Assembly (NCBI RefSeq): GCF_900100885.1
Contig: NZ_LT629692.1
Coordinates: 3,604,571-3,668,570, forward strand
DNA from: Microbacterium pygmaeum
GTDB lineage: Bacteria; Actinomycetota; Actinomycetes; Actinomycetales; Microbacteriaceae
Length of the DNA: 64,000 nt
Reading direction: 5' to 3'
Position 1 is the stretch's first letter, and every line of letters begins with the position of its first letter. Both the position numbers and the translations under genes were made by a program. Positions 35,604 to 45,884 of this stretch are shown in pieces. Under the pieces are notes generated by a model. That model saw only the letters and a program-made list of their open reading frames with translations. It did no database searches and was not told the origin of the DNA.

Positions 35604-37180
35604 CGCACGCCCGCCGGAGACTTCTCGGCCTTCGGGATCTTGGACTTCGGCCACGTCTCGGATCCGTCGGTCATCGCCCACGCGGCGACGCCCAGCAGGA
35701 TCGTGAGCATCAGGAACGCCTGCATGAACGAGAAGGCGTCGTAGAAGTACGCGCCCACCGCGTAGCCGAGCGTCGATGCGCCGATCGCGAAGGTCAGGAA
35801 CACCCGGCTCTGCGGCGCCGTCGAGGTGAACGAGAAGCGGATCAGGCGGTACACCGGGTAGACCAGCAGCGCGATGAGCCCGATGACGCCGACCACACCG
35901 GTCTCCATCGCCGTGCCCAGCCACTGGTTGTCGAGGATCTGCGCGTTGGCATTCTCACCGACGACCACGCGGGTGGCCAGGCCGCTGCCGAACCAAGGCT
36001 GCTGCGAGAGTTCGGCCAGGGCGGGTTCGACGTCGGCGAGACGGCCTTGACCTGCCATCCCGATGCTGGAGAACTGTCCGGCGATCAGCCCCTGCACGTC
36101 GAACAGCGAGAGCACGGTGGTCTCGACCAGCTTCGGCAGCACCAGACCCGTGATCAGCGCGAACGGGAGCCCGATCACGAACAGGATCCCGGCCAGTCGC
36201 GGCCTGAGCAGCAGCGTGTACAGGAACATCGCGCCGAGCACGACGACGCCGGTGCGCGAGACGGCGCTCAGCAGCCCCAGCATCATCATCGCGAGCAGGA
36301 TCGAATACAGCGCCTTGCGGTTGAACGGGTGCTTGGGCCAGGGCCCGAACTTCATCAGGTAGATCCCGATCGGCACCAGCATCGTGAACAGCACGGAGAG
36401 GGCGATCGGATGCTGCGACGAGGCGTACGAGCGGTTGCCGCCGGCGCGCACCGATTCGGCGTCATCGCGAAGGAGCTCCAGCGGCAGGAAGTTCTGCAGC
36501 TGCAGGAAGACGTTGAAGTGGCTGATGCGTTCGAAGAACGCGAAGATGCCGACAATGGCGCCGGCGATCACGAGGAACGTCAGCAGCGTCAGCACCTGCT
36601 GCTCGCTGCTGATCAGCTGGCGGACGATGACGGCGACCGAGAGGAAGAACGTCAGCTGGAACATGTTCGAGAAGCCGCCGGTGATGGCACCCGACTCGGT
36701 GACCGAGACGGCGTTGTACATCAACGACGCGAACATGGTCCACAGGAAGATCGCGAACGGCCAGCCCCAGACGATCGGCTTCCAGACGAGCTTCCCGCTC
36801 CACAGGCCGATGACGATCGCGACCAGCAGCACGCTGATCAGCACGCGATACGGCTCGAGGGCGAAGCCGACGTCGATCGGCAGCGCGTAGCGGCGGATCG
36901 GGACGAACATGACCACCCCGGCCAGCACGAGCAGCATGCTCGACCAGCGGAACACGATGCCGCGGAAGACGTAGGCGGCTGCCGCGATCAGCAGCACGCC
37001 GCCGGCGATCATCGGATCCAGGAAGATCACCGCGAGCAGAACGACGGCCGCAAGGCCCAGCGCGATCAGGATGTCGTTGCGCAGACGCCTTCTGCGCGCG
37101 GCGCGGTCGACGGTCTCGGCGCGCTCAGCAGGCGCGCCGAGATCCGGCGACGGCGAATCCACTGTCAAGAGGTCGGCCAT
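35600..37180 (-). CDS. O-antigen ligase/polymerase-family protein (Wzy-like), second assembly set
   Basis: 526 aa with about a dozen membrane helices. NRSYASSQHPIALSVLFTM and SAVSRTGVVVLGAMF followed by a large loop with QQPWFGSGLATRV match the Wzy_C/O-antigen ligase arrangement, including the conserved SRTG/SRTA and GxG loop positions. Starts 10 bp after the Wzz-like gene. Unlike the Wzy at 12.2 kb it has a 36-residue cytoplasmic Arg-rich N-terminus. Confidence 0.85.
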   Translation of the reverse strand: MADLLTVDSPSPDLGAPAERAETVDRAARRRRLRNDILIALGLAAVVLLAVIFLDPMIAGGVLLIAAAAYVFRGIVFRWSSMLLVLAGVVMFVPIRRYALPIDVGFALEPYRVLISVLLVAIVIGLWSGKLVWKPIVWGWPFAIFLWTMFASLMYNAVSVTESGAITGGFSNMFQLTFFLSVAVIVRQLISSEQQVLTLLTFLVIAGAIVGIFAFFERISHFNVFLQLQNFLPLELLRDDAESVRAGGNRSYASSQHPIALSVLFTMLVPIGIYLMKFGPWPKHPFNRKALYSILLAMMMLGLLSAVSRTGVVVLGAMFLYTLLLRPRLAGILFVIGLPFALITGLVLPKLVETTVLSLFDVQGLIAGQFSSIGMAGQGRLADVEPALAELSQQPWFGSGLATRVVVGENANAQILDNQWLGTAMETGVVGVIGLIALLVYPVYRLIRFSFTSTAPQSRVFLTFAIGASTLGYAVGAYFYDAFSFMQAFLMLTILLGVAAWAMTDGSETWPKSKIPKAEKSPAGVR

Positions 37181-37190
37181 GAGCCGACTC

Positions 37191-38180
37191 TCAGTCGTTG
37201 TGCGAAGCGTCCGCGGGCGCGCCGGCGAAGGCGTTCACGGATGAATCGACACGGGGGGCGCGAGCCCGACGGCGGGCAGAGCGCGCCGGCGCGGACTCGT
37301 CGAGCGGAGCCGATGCACCGACCGGCGCGAGCTCGCGGTCGTCGGCGACGGTGAACTCGTCCGCGTCGGCCGGGGCCGAGGCAACCGCATCGTCCTCGTC
37401 GGCCGAGTCCGTGTCGTCGTCGCTGTCGTCGGGCTCGCCGTTCCTGGTACGGCGGCGATCGCGGACGGCCTCGAGGATGAGGGCTGCGGCGACGAAGAGC
37501 AGGAAGACGCCGACGGCGACCACGACGACCGGGATCGCGGGGTTGCTGCCTTCGCCCTCGTCCGCGACGGGCACGTTGAGCACGTCGAGGTTCAGGCGGA
37601 TGTCCTCGGCGACGCCGAGCTCGTCCTGGCTGGTCGTGACCATGGTCTCGAAGGCGGTGGTGGCCGCAGTGGCGAGCTCTTCGGCGCGATCCGGCGACAG
37701 CGCGGTGGCCGCGATGTCCAGAAGGGGCAGCGTGAGGCGGCCCGGGAAGGTCTCGTCACCGGTGGGCTGCGTCGTGCGGCTCACGGCGGCGATCGCCTCG
37801 CCGTCGCTGAGCTCGCCCACGACCGACTCGACGTCGGCGGTGATCTGGTCGGACGAGGCCAGGTAGGCCAGGACGATCGCGTTCGAGGCGAGGTTGATCG
37901 GCGTGGACTCCTGCACGATCAGCTCCTGCGCGGCAGCCGGATCGCCGGCAGCCGGCAGCGCCTGCGTGACGCCGGGCACCTCGACCTGGAAGTACTGCGG
38001 GTTCGGCGAGGTCAGCAGCACGGTGCCGGAGGCGGTGTAGACCTTGTCCGCTCGCGGAACGATCTCACCGTTCTGGATGGTGAAGCCGGCGAGCAGGCCG
38101 GCGATGATGGCGACCACTGCGCCGATAATGAGAAGGACCTTCTGACGCAAAAGGCGTCGAAGGTAAACAGGCTGATCCAT
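37191..38180 (-). CDS. Wzz-type chain-length determinant/polysaccharide co-polymerase with long acidic tail
   Basis: 329 aa from ATG 38180, with TTGGGGAA just upstream. The layout is MDQPVYLRRLLRQK, helix 1 (about 13-33), an extracellular alpha/beta region to about 215, helix 2 (about 218-240), then about 90 cytoplasmic residues rich in Asp/Glu and Ala that replace the kinase domain found in fused proteins. A separate kinase (bases 3-524) could partner it. First gene of the second assembly operon. Confidence 0.82.
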   Translation of the reverse strand: MDQPVYLRRLLRQKVLLIIGAVVAIIAGLLAGFTIQNGEIVPRADKVYTASGTVLLTSPNPQYFQVEVPGVTQALPAAGDPAAAQELIVQESTPINLASNAIVLAYLASSDQITADVESVVGELSDGEAIAAVSRTTQPTGDETFPGRLTLPLLDIAATALSPDRAEELATAATTAFETMVTTSQDELGVAEDIRLNLDVLNVPVADEGEGSNPAIPVVVVAVGVFLLFVAAALILEAVRDRRRTRNGEPDDSDDDTDSADEDDAVASAPADADEFTVADDRELAPVGASAPLDESAPARSARRRARAPRVDSSVNAFAGAPADASHND

Positions 38181-38514
38181 CGTCGAGATTCCCCAATCCG
38201 AAACGTTCCCCAAATCGTTCGGCTTCGCTGGCTCACGACTGTGGACGGCACGCTCATGACGCTTGGGCCAGTGACGCACGTTCCCCCGCAGTCCAGCGCA
38301 TGGCGATGCCGTTGTGAAGAGTCTACCTTCACACGGTTTTGTTGCCGACGTGTAACGGTATGCGAAACAGCGGGGACACAAATGGGGCTCGACTTGCATC
38401 ACTCGCCTCGACAAGGGATTCTGAAGTCGGGGGCCTGACTTCGCGGATGCTGTCTTGGGGATGCATCACTGACGCGTGACTCCTGTGTACGTGCCACGCA
38501 TTTGGGGAAAGGCC
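38181..38514. promoter_or_regulatory. divergent intergenic region between the wzz operon and the acyl-glycan operon
   Basis: 334 bp without a gene. It must contain start signals in both directions. TTGGGGAA occurs twice on the minus strand (38189-38196 and 38206-38213, 17 bp apart) ahead of wzz and once on the plus strand (38502-38509) five bases before the GT2 start, with a near copy TTGGGGA at 38455-38461. Parts are visibly A/T-richer than the flanking genes. No clear -35/-10 pair was assigned. Confidence 0.55.
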
Positions 38515-39504
38515 ATGGACGTGATTCCGTCGTACGGGGAAGACGACGGGACCGCTTCGACAAGCGGTCCTGCGCTGGAGCGCGTGTGCCTGATCCTGTG
38601 CACCCGCGACCGTCCGGCCTACCTTGCCGAGGCGCTGGCCACGATCCGGAAGGTCCTGCCCGCGGCGATCGAAGTCATCGTGGTCGACTCCGGGTCGACC
38701 TCCGACGAGACCGCGCAGGTCGTCGCCGATGCGGGAGTGCGCTACGTCCGCTCCGACATTCCCGGTCTCTCCATCGCCCGCAACGCGGGGCTCGCCGCCA
38801 CCGAGCGCGAGTTCGCGATCTACACCGATGACGACTGCCACGTGCAGCCCGGCTTCGCCGAGCGCCTCGTCGCCCCCTTCGCCGCCGACGGGGTCGGAGC
38901 CACGACCGGCCGCCTCCTCGACATCGCCGACGATCGCCCGGCGCCGGAAGCGGCGCCGAATCGGGTGCTCTCGCGGACGAATGAGGGACTGGATGCCGGA
39001 CACGGCGCCCTCATGGCCTTCCGCGTCTCACTGCTGCGGAGCCTCGGCGGCTTCGACCCACTGCTGGGCGCCGGCCGCCGCTTCGGCGGCGCGGAGGACC
39101 TCGACGCGTTCTGCCGCATCCTCGCCTCGGGCTCGACGCTCGTCCAGGTGCCGAGCGCGATCGTGCGCCACGTCTTCACGCGCAGCGACGCCGACTACGT
39201 CACCCTCAACCGCGCGTACGGCCTTGGCATCGGTGCGATGGCCCGCAAATGGGTCCGCTCGACCGGCGCCCCCGGCAGGTCGCTGACCGCTCTCGCCGTG
39301 CGTCGCGCTGCTGTGCGATACGTGCGCCGCTGGCGCAGCGCGCGCACTCGCGCGGGTCAGGCCGCCTACCTGCGCGGCTTCGCCGACGGGTTCCGCGAGG
39401 CCGCCCGCATCCCGCTGGACGGGCTGCGGTTCCAGGACGTGCAGCCGCCCGCGGCGGTGGCCGCGGCATCCGCCACGACTCCGACCGGAAGGCCCCTCTC
39501 GTGA
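38515..39504 (+). CDS. glycosyltransferase family 2
   Basis: 329 aa from ATG 38515, preceded by GGGGAAAGG; GTG 38476 is an upstream alternative. [29 protein letters not shown] and IYTDDDCHV (DxD) define a GT2 domain; [14 protein letters not shown] is the ED acceptor motif. First gene of the operon that runs through the acyl ligases to at least 50.9 kb. GTGA overlap with the acetyltransferase. Confidence 0.9.
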   Translation: MDVIPSYGEDDGTASTSGPALERVCLILCTRDRPAYLAEALATIRKVLPAAIEVIVVDSGSTSDETAQVVADAGVRYVRSDIPGLSIARNAGLAATEREFAIYTDDDCHVQPGFAERLVAPFAADGVGATTGRLLDIADDRPAPEAAPNRVLSRTNEGLDAGHGALMAFRVSLLRSLGGFDPLLGAGRRFGGAEDLDAFCRILASGSTLVQVPSAIVRHVFTRSDADYVTLNRAYGLGIGAMARKWVRSTGAPGRSLTALAVRRAAVRYVRRWRSARTRAGQAAYLRGFADGFREAARIPLDGLRFQDVQPPAAVAAASATTPTGRPLS

Positions 39505-40046
39505 GCAGACTCGCCGGCGCAGCCCGGTCGTTGATCGACCCGCGCACCTACGCCCAGGCGTTCCGTCTGCTGCACTTCGCGTCGTACTCGCACGTGCAGC
39601 AGGTGCGGCTCCTGAATCGCGGCGCGAACGTGAGCTTCGCCCCCAACGTGTCCTTCCGCAACGCGGAGCGCATCACGATCGGCGAGGGCTCGCACATCGG
39701 CGAGCACAGCCTGATCTGGGCGGGCAATTCGACCGGCCGGATCGTCTTCGGCAAGAAGTGCCTGCTCGCGCCGCACGTCACGATCACGGCCTCCAACTAC
39801 GGCATCGAGCCCGGCGCCTACGTCATGGATCAGCCCAAGATCGAAGAGGACATCCTCATCGGCGATGACGTCTGGCTCGGCGCGAACACCGTCGTGCTGG
39901 CCGGGGTGACCATCGGCGACGGCGCGATCATCGCGGCGGGGGCCGTGGTCACCAAGGACGTTCCTGCCGGCAGCATCGTGGGGGGCGTGCCCGCCAAGGT
40001 GATCTCCTGGCGCGACCCGGCCCTGGCGAAGCAGGGCACCGCATGA
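39501..40046 (+). CDS. left-handed beta-helix acetyltransferase (hexapeptide family)
   Basis: 181 aa from GTG 39501, overlapping the preceding stop. Repeats such as [12 protein letters not shown] and [25 protein letters not shown], ending [14 protein letters not shown], are typical of the WcaF/maltose O-acetyltransferase group. Predicted acetyl-CoA:sugar O-acetyltransferase acting on the glycan of this operon. Overlaps the following GT2-acyltransferase gene by 4 bp. Confidence 0.9.
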   Translation: MSRLAGAARSLIDPRTYAQAFRLLHFASYSHVQQVRLLNRGANVSFAPNVSFRNAERITIGEGSHIGEHSLIWAGNSTGRIVFGKKCLLAPHVTITASNYGIEPGAYVMDQPKIEEDILIGDDVWLGANTVVLAGVTIGDGAIIAAGAVVTKDVPAGSIVGGVPAKVISWRDPALAKQGTA

Positions 40047-42319
40047 GCGTGGCACCCGGCGAGCGCGTCGCTGTCATCATCGTCAGCTACAACACGCGCG
40101 ACGAGACGCTCACCTGCGTGGAGAGCCTTCGGACAGCGACCACCCGGCCGCTCGAGATCGTCGTCGTCGACAACGGCTCGGTCGACGGCAGCGCCACCGC
40201 GCTGCGCGAGGCGTTCCCGGACATCACCGTGGTCGAGGCGGGCGCCAACCTGGGCTTCGCAGCCGGCGTGAACCTCGGCGTCGAATCCTCGACCGCCCCG
40301 TGGGTGCTGCTGCTGAACCCCGACACCGTCGTGCTGCCGGCCGCGGTGGACGCGATCGTGGCGTTCGCCGAGCGCAATCCCGCGCACGGCGTCTACGGCG
40401 GGCGCACGCTGCGCCCGGACGGCACGACCGATCCGAGCTCGTGCTGGGGGCGGATGACCCTGTGGTCGCTGACCAGCTTCGCGCTCGGCCTCAGCACCGT
40501 CTTCAAGCGATCGCGGCTGTTCGATCCGGAGTCGCTCGGCACCTGGCAGCGCGACACGGTGCGCGAGGTGCCGGTGATCACCGGCTGCCTCCTGCTGACC
40601 TCCCGCGAGGACTGGCACCGCATCGGCGGGATGGACGAGCGCTTCTTCCTCTACGGCGAGGACGCCGAGTTCTCCGCACGGGCGATCGAGCGCGGGATGC
40701 GCCCGGTGATCGTCCCCGAGGCCACCATCATCCACGCTGTCGGCGGGTCCACCTCCTCCAGCGGCCGGAAGATGGCGATGGTCATGGCGGGCAAGGCGAC
40801 GGTGCTGCGCACCGCGTGGAGCCGGCCGGCCGCAGTGATCGGCGTGGGTCTGCTGCAGGCCGGTGCCGCGCTGCGGGCCGCACCGGCGATCCTGCGCAAA
40901 CGCCCGGACAGCACCTGGGCGGTCGTCTGGCGTTCACGGAAGGCCTGGCGGGACGGCTACCCGAAGGCTCGGCAGACGATCTTCGGCCAGCAGCCACCGG
41001 CGAGCGGGTCGCCGAGCCAGAGCGCCGCTTCCTCTTCGCCCGCGCCGTCCGCCGAGTTCATGCAGATCTGGGAGGAGGGCTACCTCTCCCGGCGCAGCTC
41101 GTACGAGGTCATGCACCTTCCGTACGTGTTCGTGCTGGACGGCGAGCCCCTGCGCGACGCCGAGGGCAGGATCGACCGCGACCGCATCCGCGACTACGTG
41201 GCGCGGACACTGGCGAGCACCCCCACGTTCCGCCTGCGCCTGCAGCGACCGCTGCTCGGACTCACGCCGCCCGCGTGGGTGCCGGACGACGACTTCGACC
41301 TGTCCCGCCACCTGTGCTTCGCCTCCGAGATCGTGGACTTCAAGACCGCCGACGTACGCCGCCTGGGCGGCGAGGGCGACCCGTATTTCGACCTGCGGCA
41401 TCCGCTCTGGCGGGTGAAGGTCACCGAGCTGGCCGACGGTCGCGTGGCGCTCGGGCTGCTCACCCACCACTCGATCGTCGACGGCAAGACCGGCGTGGAG
41501 ACGGTCAGCGTCATGCTGCGGGCGGATCCGGCCGAGGAGCTGCCGGAGCCGACCGATCCGTTCGCCGGATTCCGCCCGGCACGGCGGCTGGAGTTGCCCG
41601 TGCTGGCACTGCGGCAATGGCGGGCACGACATGCGAGCAGCCTCGCGGCCCTCCGCGCGTACGGCGCCAAGCCGATCCGCCGACGTGCGCGGCGGGTGGC
41701 GGCGCGCCTCTGGCTGCCGTTCCGGTTCGACGACGGCGGCCGGCTCGCCGGCGACGGCCTGATGCCGCCGCGCCACTCCGACTTCCGCAAGCTCGATCTC
41801 TCATCGGCCAACAAGCGGGCGCGAGGCCTCGGCGGCTCGCTCAGCGACCTGCAGATCGCGGCCGTGATGAGCGCCTGGGACGGCGCCGAGCGTGAAGTGT
41901 CGCTGCGCATCCCGGTCTCCCTGCACACCGACGGCGAGCGCCAGATCCGCAACAACGTGCGCGACGTCGAGATCTCCGGCAACGCCGACCACGAACTGGG
42001 CAGCGTCGTCACCTCGGTGCGCGGCCAGCTGGCCGAACGTGCGGATCCCCGCGTCGGGAAGGCCGCGACCGGTCGGCAGATCGGCACCAGCACGATGCTC
42101 ATCTTCGCCACGTCGGCGAGGTACTGGGCCGGGGCCGAGGTGCTGCACGTCGTGCCGTTCCCGGGCAGTCTCGGCACCGACGAGCTCTCCTCGTCGGCGA
42201 TCGTCTACGGCCGCTCGCTCTTCGTCAGCGCGACCACACCTGCTTCCGGAGACGTGCACCGCGCCGCCGGCCGCATCTACGAACTCATGTCCGGACTGCC
42301 CGACACCGGGCGCCCCTGA
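40043..42319 (+). CDS. fusion of GT2 glycosyltransferase and HHxxxDG acyltransferase
   Basis: 758 aa. Residues 1 to about 300 are a rhamnosyltransferase-like GT2 ([52 protein letters not shown]). After a Ser/Pro linker, from about residue 338, comes a domain of the condensation/WS-DGAT/PapA superfamily with active site HHSIVDG (His475-476, Asp480). That second half is homologous to the stand-alone protein at 48575-49909, both starting at [10 protein letters not shown]. The fusion implies that one protein adds a sugar and acylates the same acceptor. The acyl donor is probably the carrier protein encoded at 47.6 kb. Start overlaps the preceding stop (ATGA). Confidence 0.85.
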   Translation: MSVAPGERVAVIIVSYNTRDETLTCVESLRTATTRPLEIVVVDNGSVDGSATALREAFPDITVVEAGANLGFAAGVNLGVESSTAPWVLLLNPDTVVLPAAVDAIVAFAERNPAHGVYGGRTLRPDGTTDPSSCWGRMTLWSLTSFALGLSTVFKRSRLFDPESLGTWQRDTVREVPVITGCLLLTSREDWHRIGGMDERFFLYGEDAEFSARAIERGMRPVIVPEATIIHAVGGSTSSSGRKMAMVMAGKATVLRTAWSRPAAVIGVGLLQAGAALRAAPAILRKRPDSTWAVVWRSRKAWRDGYPKARQTIFGQQPPASGSPSQSAASSSPAPSAEFMQIWEEGYLSRRSSYEVMHLPYVFVLDGEPLRDAEGRIDRDRIRDYVARTLASTPTFRLRLQRPLLGLTPPAWVPDDDFDLSRHLCFASEIVDFKTADVRRLGGEGDPYFDLRHPLWRVKVTELADGRVALGLLTHHSIVDGKTGVETVSVMLRADPAEELPEPTDPFAGFRPARRLELPVLALRQWRARHASSLAALRAYGAKPIRRRARRVAARLWLPFRFDDGGRLAGDGLMPPRHSDFRKLDLSSANKRARGLGGSLSDLQIAAVMSAWDGAEREVSLRIPVSLHTDGERQIRNNVRDVEISGNADHELGSVVTSVRGQLAERADPRVGKAATGRQIGTSTMLIFATSARYWAGAEVLHVVPFPGSLGTDELSSSAIVYGRSLFVSATTPASGDVHRAAGRIYELMSGLPDTGRP

Positions 42320-42387
42320 CTCCTGCACGACACCCTCGCCATCGTCGACCCTCCGCAGGTTCGACAGCACACGGAAGGATCCACCGA

Positions 42388-44121
42388 ATGACACACACGC
42401 GCATCACCCTCGTCGACGCACTGCGTCAGAACGCCCGTGAGCTCGGCAACGAGAACGGCATCCTGTACTACGACGCACCGGACAGCTCGCAGTACCGCGG
42501 GTTCGCCGACCTCGACCTGCGCGCCCGCACGATCGCCGACTCGCTCGCCAAGCGCGGCTACACCCCCGGCCAGACCGTCACGATCGGCCTGACCAGCGGG
42601 CTGGATTGGGCGGATGCCGCGTGGGGCGTGCTCTACGCGGGCCTCGCCCTCGTGCCGGCGCCCGTGGCCGGCTACGGCACCGGAGCGGCACTGGGCGAGC
42701 GCGTCGCGGCGATCGCGCGCTCGGCCGAGGCATCCGTGTTCCTCACCGACAAGGCCGTGGTCGCACGGCTGGGCGACGCCGCCTCCGACCCGGCCCTGCC
42801 GGCGCTCCTGCTGGAAGACCTCATCGCCGAGGGCGACCCCGAGACGTGGACGCCGCCGGCGATCGACGGCGACTCGCTCGCCTACCTGCTGTTCACGTCG
42901 GGTTCGACCGGCGACCCGAAGGGCGTCATCGCCACCCACGGCACGGTCCTGGGCACGGCGAACGCCGCCGCGCAGCTGTGGGGCACCGACCCCACCGCCA
43001 CGCTGGTCGGCTGGAGCCCGATGCACCACATCATGGGCCTCATGCTGCAGGTCATCATCCCGGGTGTGAGCGGGGCGAAGGCCGTGGTCACCTCGACCGA
43101 GCAGTTCCAGCGGCGCCCGATCACCTGGCTGCAGCTCATCAGCAAGCACAAGGGCACCTCGACCGCAGCCGGCAACTTCGCATTCGCACTGGTGACCCAG
43201 CTCGTGACCGACGAGCAGCTGGCCGAGCTCGACCTCTCCAGCCTCCAGGTGATGTTCTCCGGCAGCGAGCCGGTCCGCCCCGAGACGGTGCGCGCCTTCC
43301 TCGACCGTTTCGCTCCGGCGGGCGTGCGCGAGGACATGATCGCCCCGGTCATGGGCATGACCGAGGCCAACCTCATCTCGGGCAAGTTCCCCGGCGAGGC
43401 CATGGTGATGCGCAACTTCGACGCCGCCGGCATCGAGGCAGGCAGGCTCATCCCCGCCGAGGGCGAGGGAAGCGTCTCCTGGGTCTCGTGCGGCCGCCCC
43501 CAGGAGAACACGACGGTCGTCATCGTCGACCCCGACACCTTCATGCCGGTGCCCGACGGCACCGTCGGCGAGATCTGGGTCGCCTCGCCGATGGTCTCGC
43601 CCGGCTACTTCCGTCGCCCCGACGCGACTGCCGAGACGTTCGGCCGGTCGCTGCCCGGATCCGACAAGTCGTTCATGCGCACCGGCGACCTCGCCGCATT
43701 CCTGGACGGCGAGCTGTACGTCACCGGGCGCCTCAAGGAGATGATCATCGTCCGCGGTAGGAACCTGTACCCGCAGGACCTCGAGGCGGCCTCCCGCCAG
43801 GTCTCCCCCGCCGTCGGCATCAGCGCCGCCTTCGAGCTGCAGGGTCACCCGTCGGTGGTCGGCATCGTGCTCGAGTACAACGAGGAGGCGCTGGCCGAGT
43901 CCGGCGACACCCTCGACGAGCTGGCCGCTTCGGTGCGCGAGACGCTGATCAAGCGCAGCTCGCTGCCCTCGCTTGCGGTCGCCTTCGTGAAGGAGAGCAC
44001 GCTGCCCCGCACGCCCACCGGCAAGGTGCGACGCACGCCCACCCGCACCCAGATCGAGCAGGGCGAGCTTCCCGCCGTGCTGTCGGTCGGCTTCGCCGCG
44101 CTCGAGGCAGAGGCCCGGTAG
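42388..44121 (+). CDS. FAAL-like acyl-AMP ligase 1
   Basis: 577 aa, ribosome site GGAAGGA. ANL-superfamily adenylating enzyme: P-loop TSGSTGDPKG near residue 170, TGRLKEMIIVRGRNLYPQDLE near 450-465 and C-terminal PTGKVRR with the adenylation lysine near 545. The RGRNxYPQD form marks fatty acyl-AMP ligases rather than acyl-CoA ligases. It should activate a carboxylic acid with ATP and pass it to a carrier protein. First of three tandem homologues; chain length of the acid cannot be read. Confidence 0.85.
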   Translation: MTHTRITLVDALRQNARELGNENGILYYDAPDSSQYRGFADLDLRARTIADSLAKRGYTPGQTVTIGLTSGLDWADAAWGVLYAGLALVPAPVAGYGTGAALGERVAAIARSAEASVFLTDKAVVARLGDAASDPALPALLLEDLIAEGDPETWTPPAIDGDSLAYLLFTSGSTGDPKGVIATHGTVLGTANAAAQLWGTDPTATLVGWSPMHHIMGLMLQVIIPGVSGAKAVVTSTEQFQRRPITWLQLISKHKGTSTAAGNFAFALVTQLVTDEQLAELDLSSLQVMFSGSEPVRPETVRAFLDRFAPAGVREDMIAPVMGMTEANLISGKFPGEAMVMRNFDAAGIEAGRLIPAEGEGSVSWVSCGRPQENTTVVIVDPDTFMPVPDGTVGEIWVASPMVSPGYFRRPDATAETFGRSLPGSDKSFMRTGDLAAFLDGELYVTGRLKEMIIVRGRNLYPQDLEAASRQVSPAVGISAAFELQGHPSVVGIVLEYNEEALAESGDTLDELAASVRETLIKRSSLPSLAVAFVKESTLPRTPTGKVRRTPTRTQIEQGELPAVLSVGFAALEAEAR

Positions 44122-44125
44122 TCCG

Positions 44126-45856
44126 ATGAGCGACATTCCCGAGACCCTCGTCGACGCGCTGCGCACCACGGTCGCGCGTCACGGCAACGACCGCGGCGTG
44201 CGCTACTACGCGACGCCCGACTCGTCGGTGTACCTCGGCTACGCCGACATCGACCGCAACGCCCGCGCCATCGCGACAAGCCTGGTCGCGGCGGGGCACC
44301 AGGTCGGCCAGACGGTGCTGATCGCCGTCTCGCCCGGTCTCGGCTGGACGGAGTCGGTCTACGGCGTGCTGTACGCGGGTCTCGGGTTCGTCCCGGCACC
44401 GATCTCGGGCTACGGCCCTGCCACCGCCGTCGCCGAGAAGGCGGCCGGCATCGGCCGTTCGGCCGAGGCGGTGCTGTTCCTCACCGATCGGGCGGCGCTG
44501 GAGAAGCTGGGCGGGTCGCTTCCCGGCTTCGAGGAGTCCACCGTGTTCGTCGAGGATCTGCTCGCCGAAGGGGATCCGGATGCCTGGGTCCGGCCCGACA
44601 TCGACGGCGACTCGCTCGCCTACCTGCTGTTCACCTCGGGTTCGACCGGCGACCCGAAGGGCGTCATCGCGCCGCACGGGACGATGGCCGCGGCATGCTT
44701 CGTGAACCGCGCGTTCTACGGCGACGTCGACGGCGACTCCACGGTCATCGGCTGGGCGCCGCTGCACCACATCACCGGCCTCTCGATGAACATCCTGGTG
44801 CCGGCCACGATCGGCGCGCAGGCGGTGGTCACCCCCACCGAGCAGTTCCAGCGGCGTCCGGTCTTCTGGCTGCAGCTGATCAGCAAGCACAAGGGCACCT
44901 TCACCGCCGCGGGTAACTTCGCCTTCGCGCTGTGCACGCAGCTGGCCACGGACGAGCAGATCGCCGAGCTCGACCTGTCGAGCATGCGCGCGCTGATCTG
45001 CGGCAGCGAGCCGATCCTGCCGCAGACGATGCGGGCCTTCATCGAGCGTTTCGCGCCGGCAGGACTCGGCGCCGACGTGGTCGCGCCCTCGATGGGCCTG
45101 ACCGAAGCCGGCCTCATCTCGGCGAAGTGGGCGGGCGACCCCCTCGTGATCCGCCGGTTCGACGTCGCGGCCCTCGAGGCCGGCGTCCTCGTCCCCGCGG
45201 AGGGCGACGGGACCGTCGAGTGGGTCTCCTGCGGAACCCCCTCACCGGAGACCACCGTGCGCATCGTCGACCCGGACACCCTCGAGGTGCTCCCCGACGG
45301 CAAGGTCGGCGAGATCTGGGTGTCATCGTTCATGGTCTCGCCGGGATACTTCCAGCGGCCGGATGCGACGGCGGAGGCCTTCGGCCTCTCCCTCCCGGGC
45401 GACGATCTGCCCTACCTGCGCACCGGCGATCTGGCAGCGACCCTCGACGGGCAGGTGTTCGTCACCGGCCGTCTCAAGGAGATGATCATCATCCGCGGGC
45501 GCAACATCTACCCGCAGGATCTCGAGGCGCTCGCCCGCACCGCCTCGCCGGCCGTGGGCATCTCCGCGTCGTTCGAGCTCGCGGGCCACCCGTCCGCGGT
45601 CGGGATCGTCCTGGAGGTCTCGCAGGAGGCGCTCGACGAGTCCGGCCAGAGCGTGGACACCGTGGCGACCGCGGTGCGGGACACGCTGCTCTCCACGGCA
45701 TCCCTCCCCTCCGTCGCCGTCGCGATCATCCCGGAGAACACCCTGCCCCGCACCGGCGGCGGCAAGGTGCGCCGCGGCCCGACCCGTCAGCTCATCGAAG
45801 CCGGCGAGCTTCCCACCGTCCACTCGAGCGGATTCCGTCCGCCCGTCTCCGCCTGA
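44126..45856 (+). CDS. FAAL-like acyl-AMP ligase 2
   Basis: 576 aa, starting 4 bp after ligase 1. Same landmarks: TSGSTGDPKG near residue 170, TGRLKEMIIIRGRNIYPQDLE, and GGGKVRR near the C-terminus. Shares long segments with ligase 1 (for example TEQFQRRPVFWLQLISKHKG), but differs in the substrate-pocket stretch: WAPLHHITGLSMNILVP here against WSPMHHIMGLMLQVIIP. That suggests a different acid. All catalytic motifs look intact. Confidence 0.85.
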   Translation: MSDIPETLVDALRTTVARHGNDRGVRYYATPDSSVYLGYADIDRNARAIATSLVAAGHQVGQTVLIAVSPGLGWTESVYGVLYAGLGFVPAPISGYGPATAVAEKAAGIGRSAEAVLFLTDRAALEKLGGSLPGFEESTVFVEDLLAEGDPDAWVRPDIDGDSLAYLLFTSGSTGDPKGVIAPHGTMAAACFVNRAFYGDVDGDSTVIGWAPLHHITGLSMNILVPATIGAQAVVTPTEQFQRRPVFWLQLISKHKGTFTAAGNFAFALCTQLATDEQIAELDLSSMRALICGSEPILPQTMRAFIERFAPAGLGADVVAPSMGLTEAGLISAKWAGDPLVIRRFDVAALEAGVLVPAEGDGTVEWVSCGTPSPETTVRIVDPDTLEVLPDGKVGEIWVSSFMVSPGYFQRPDATAEAFGLSLPGDDLPYLRTGDLAATLDGQVFVTGRLKEMIIIRGRNIYPQDLEALARTASPAVGISASFELAGHPSAVGIVLEVSQEALDESGQSVDTVATAVRDTLLSTASLPSVAVAIIPENTLPRTGGGKVRRGPTRQLIEAGELPTVHSSGFRPPVSA

Positions 45857-45884
45857 CCTGCCCACGAAGAAGGATCACCACGAC

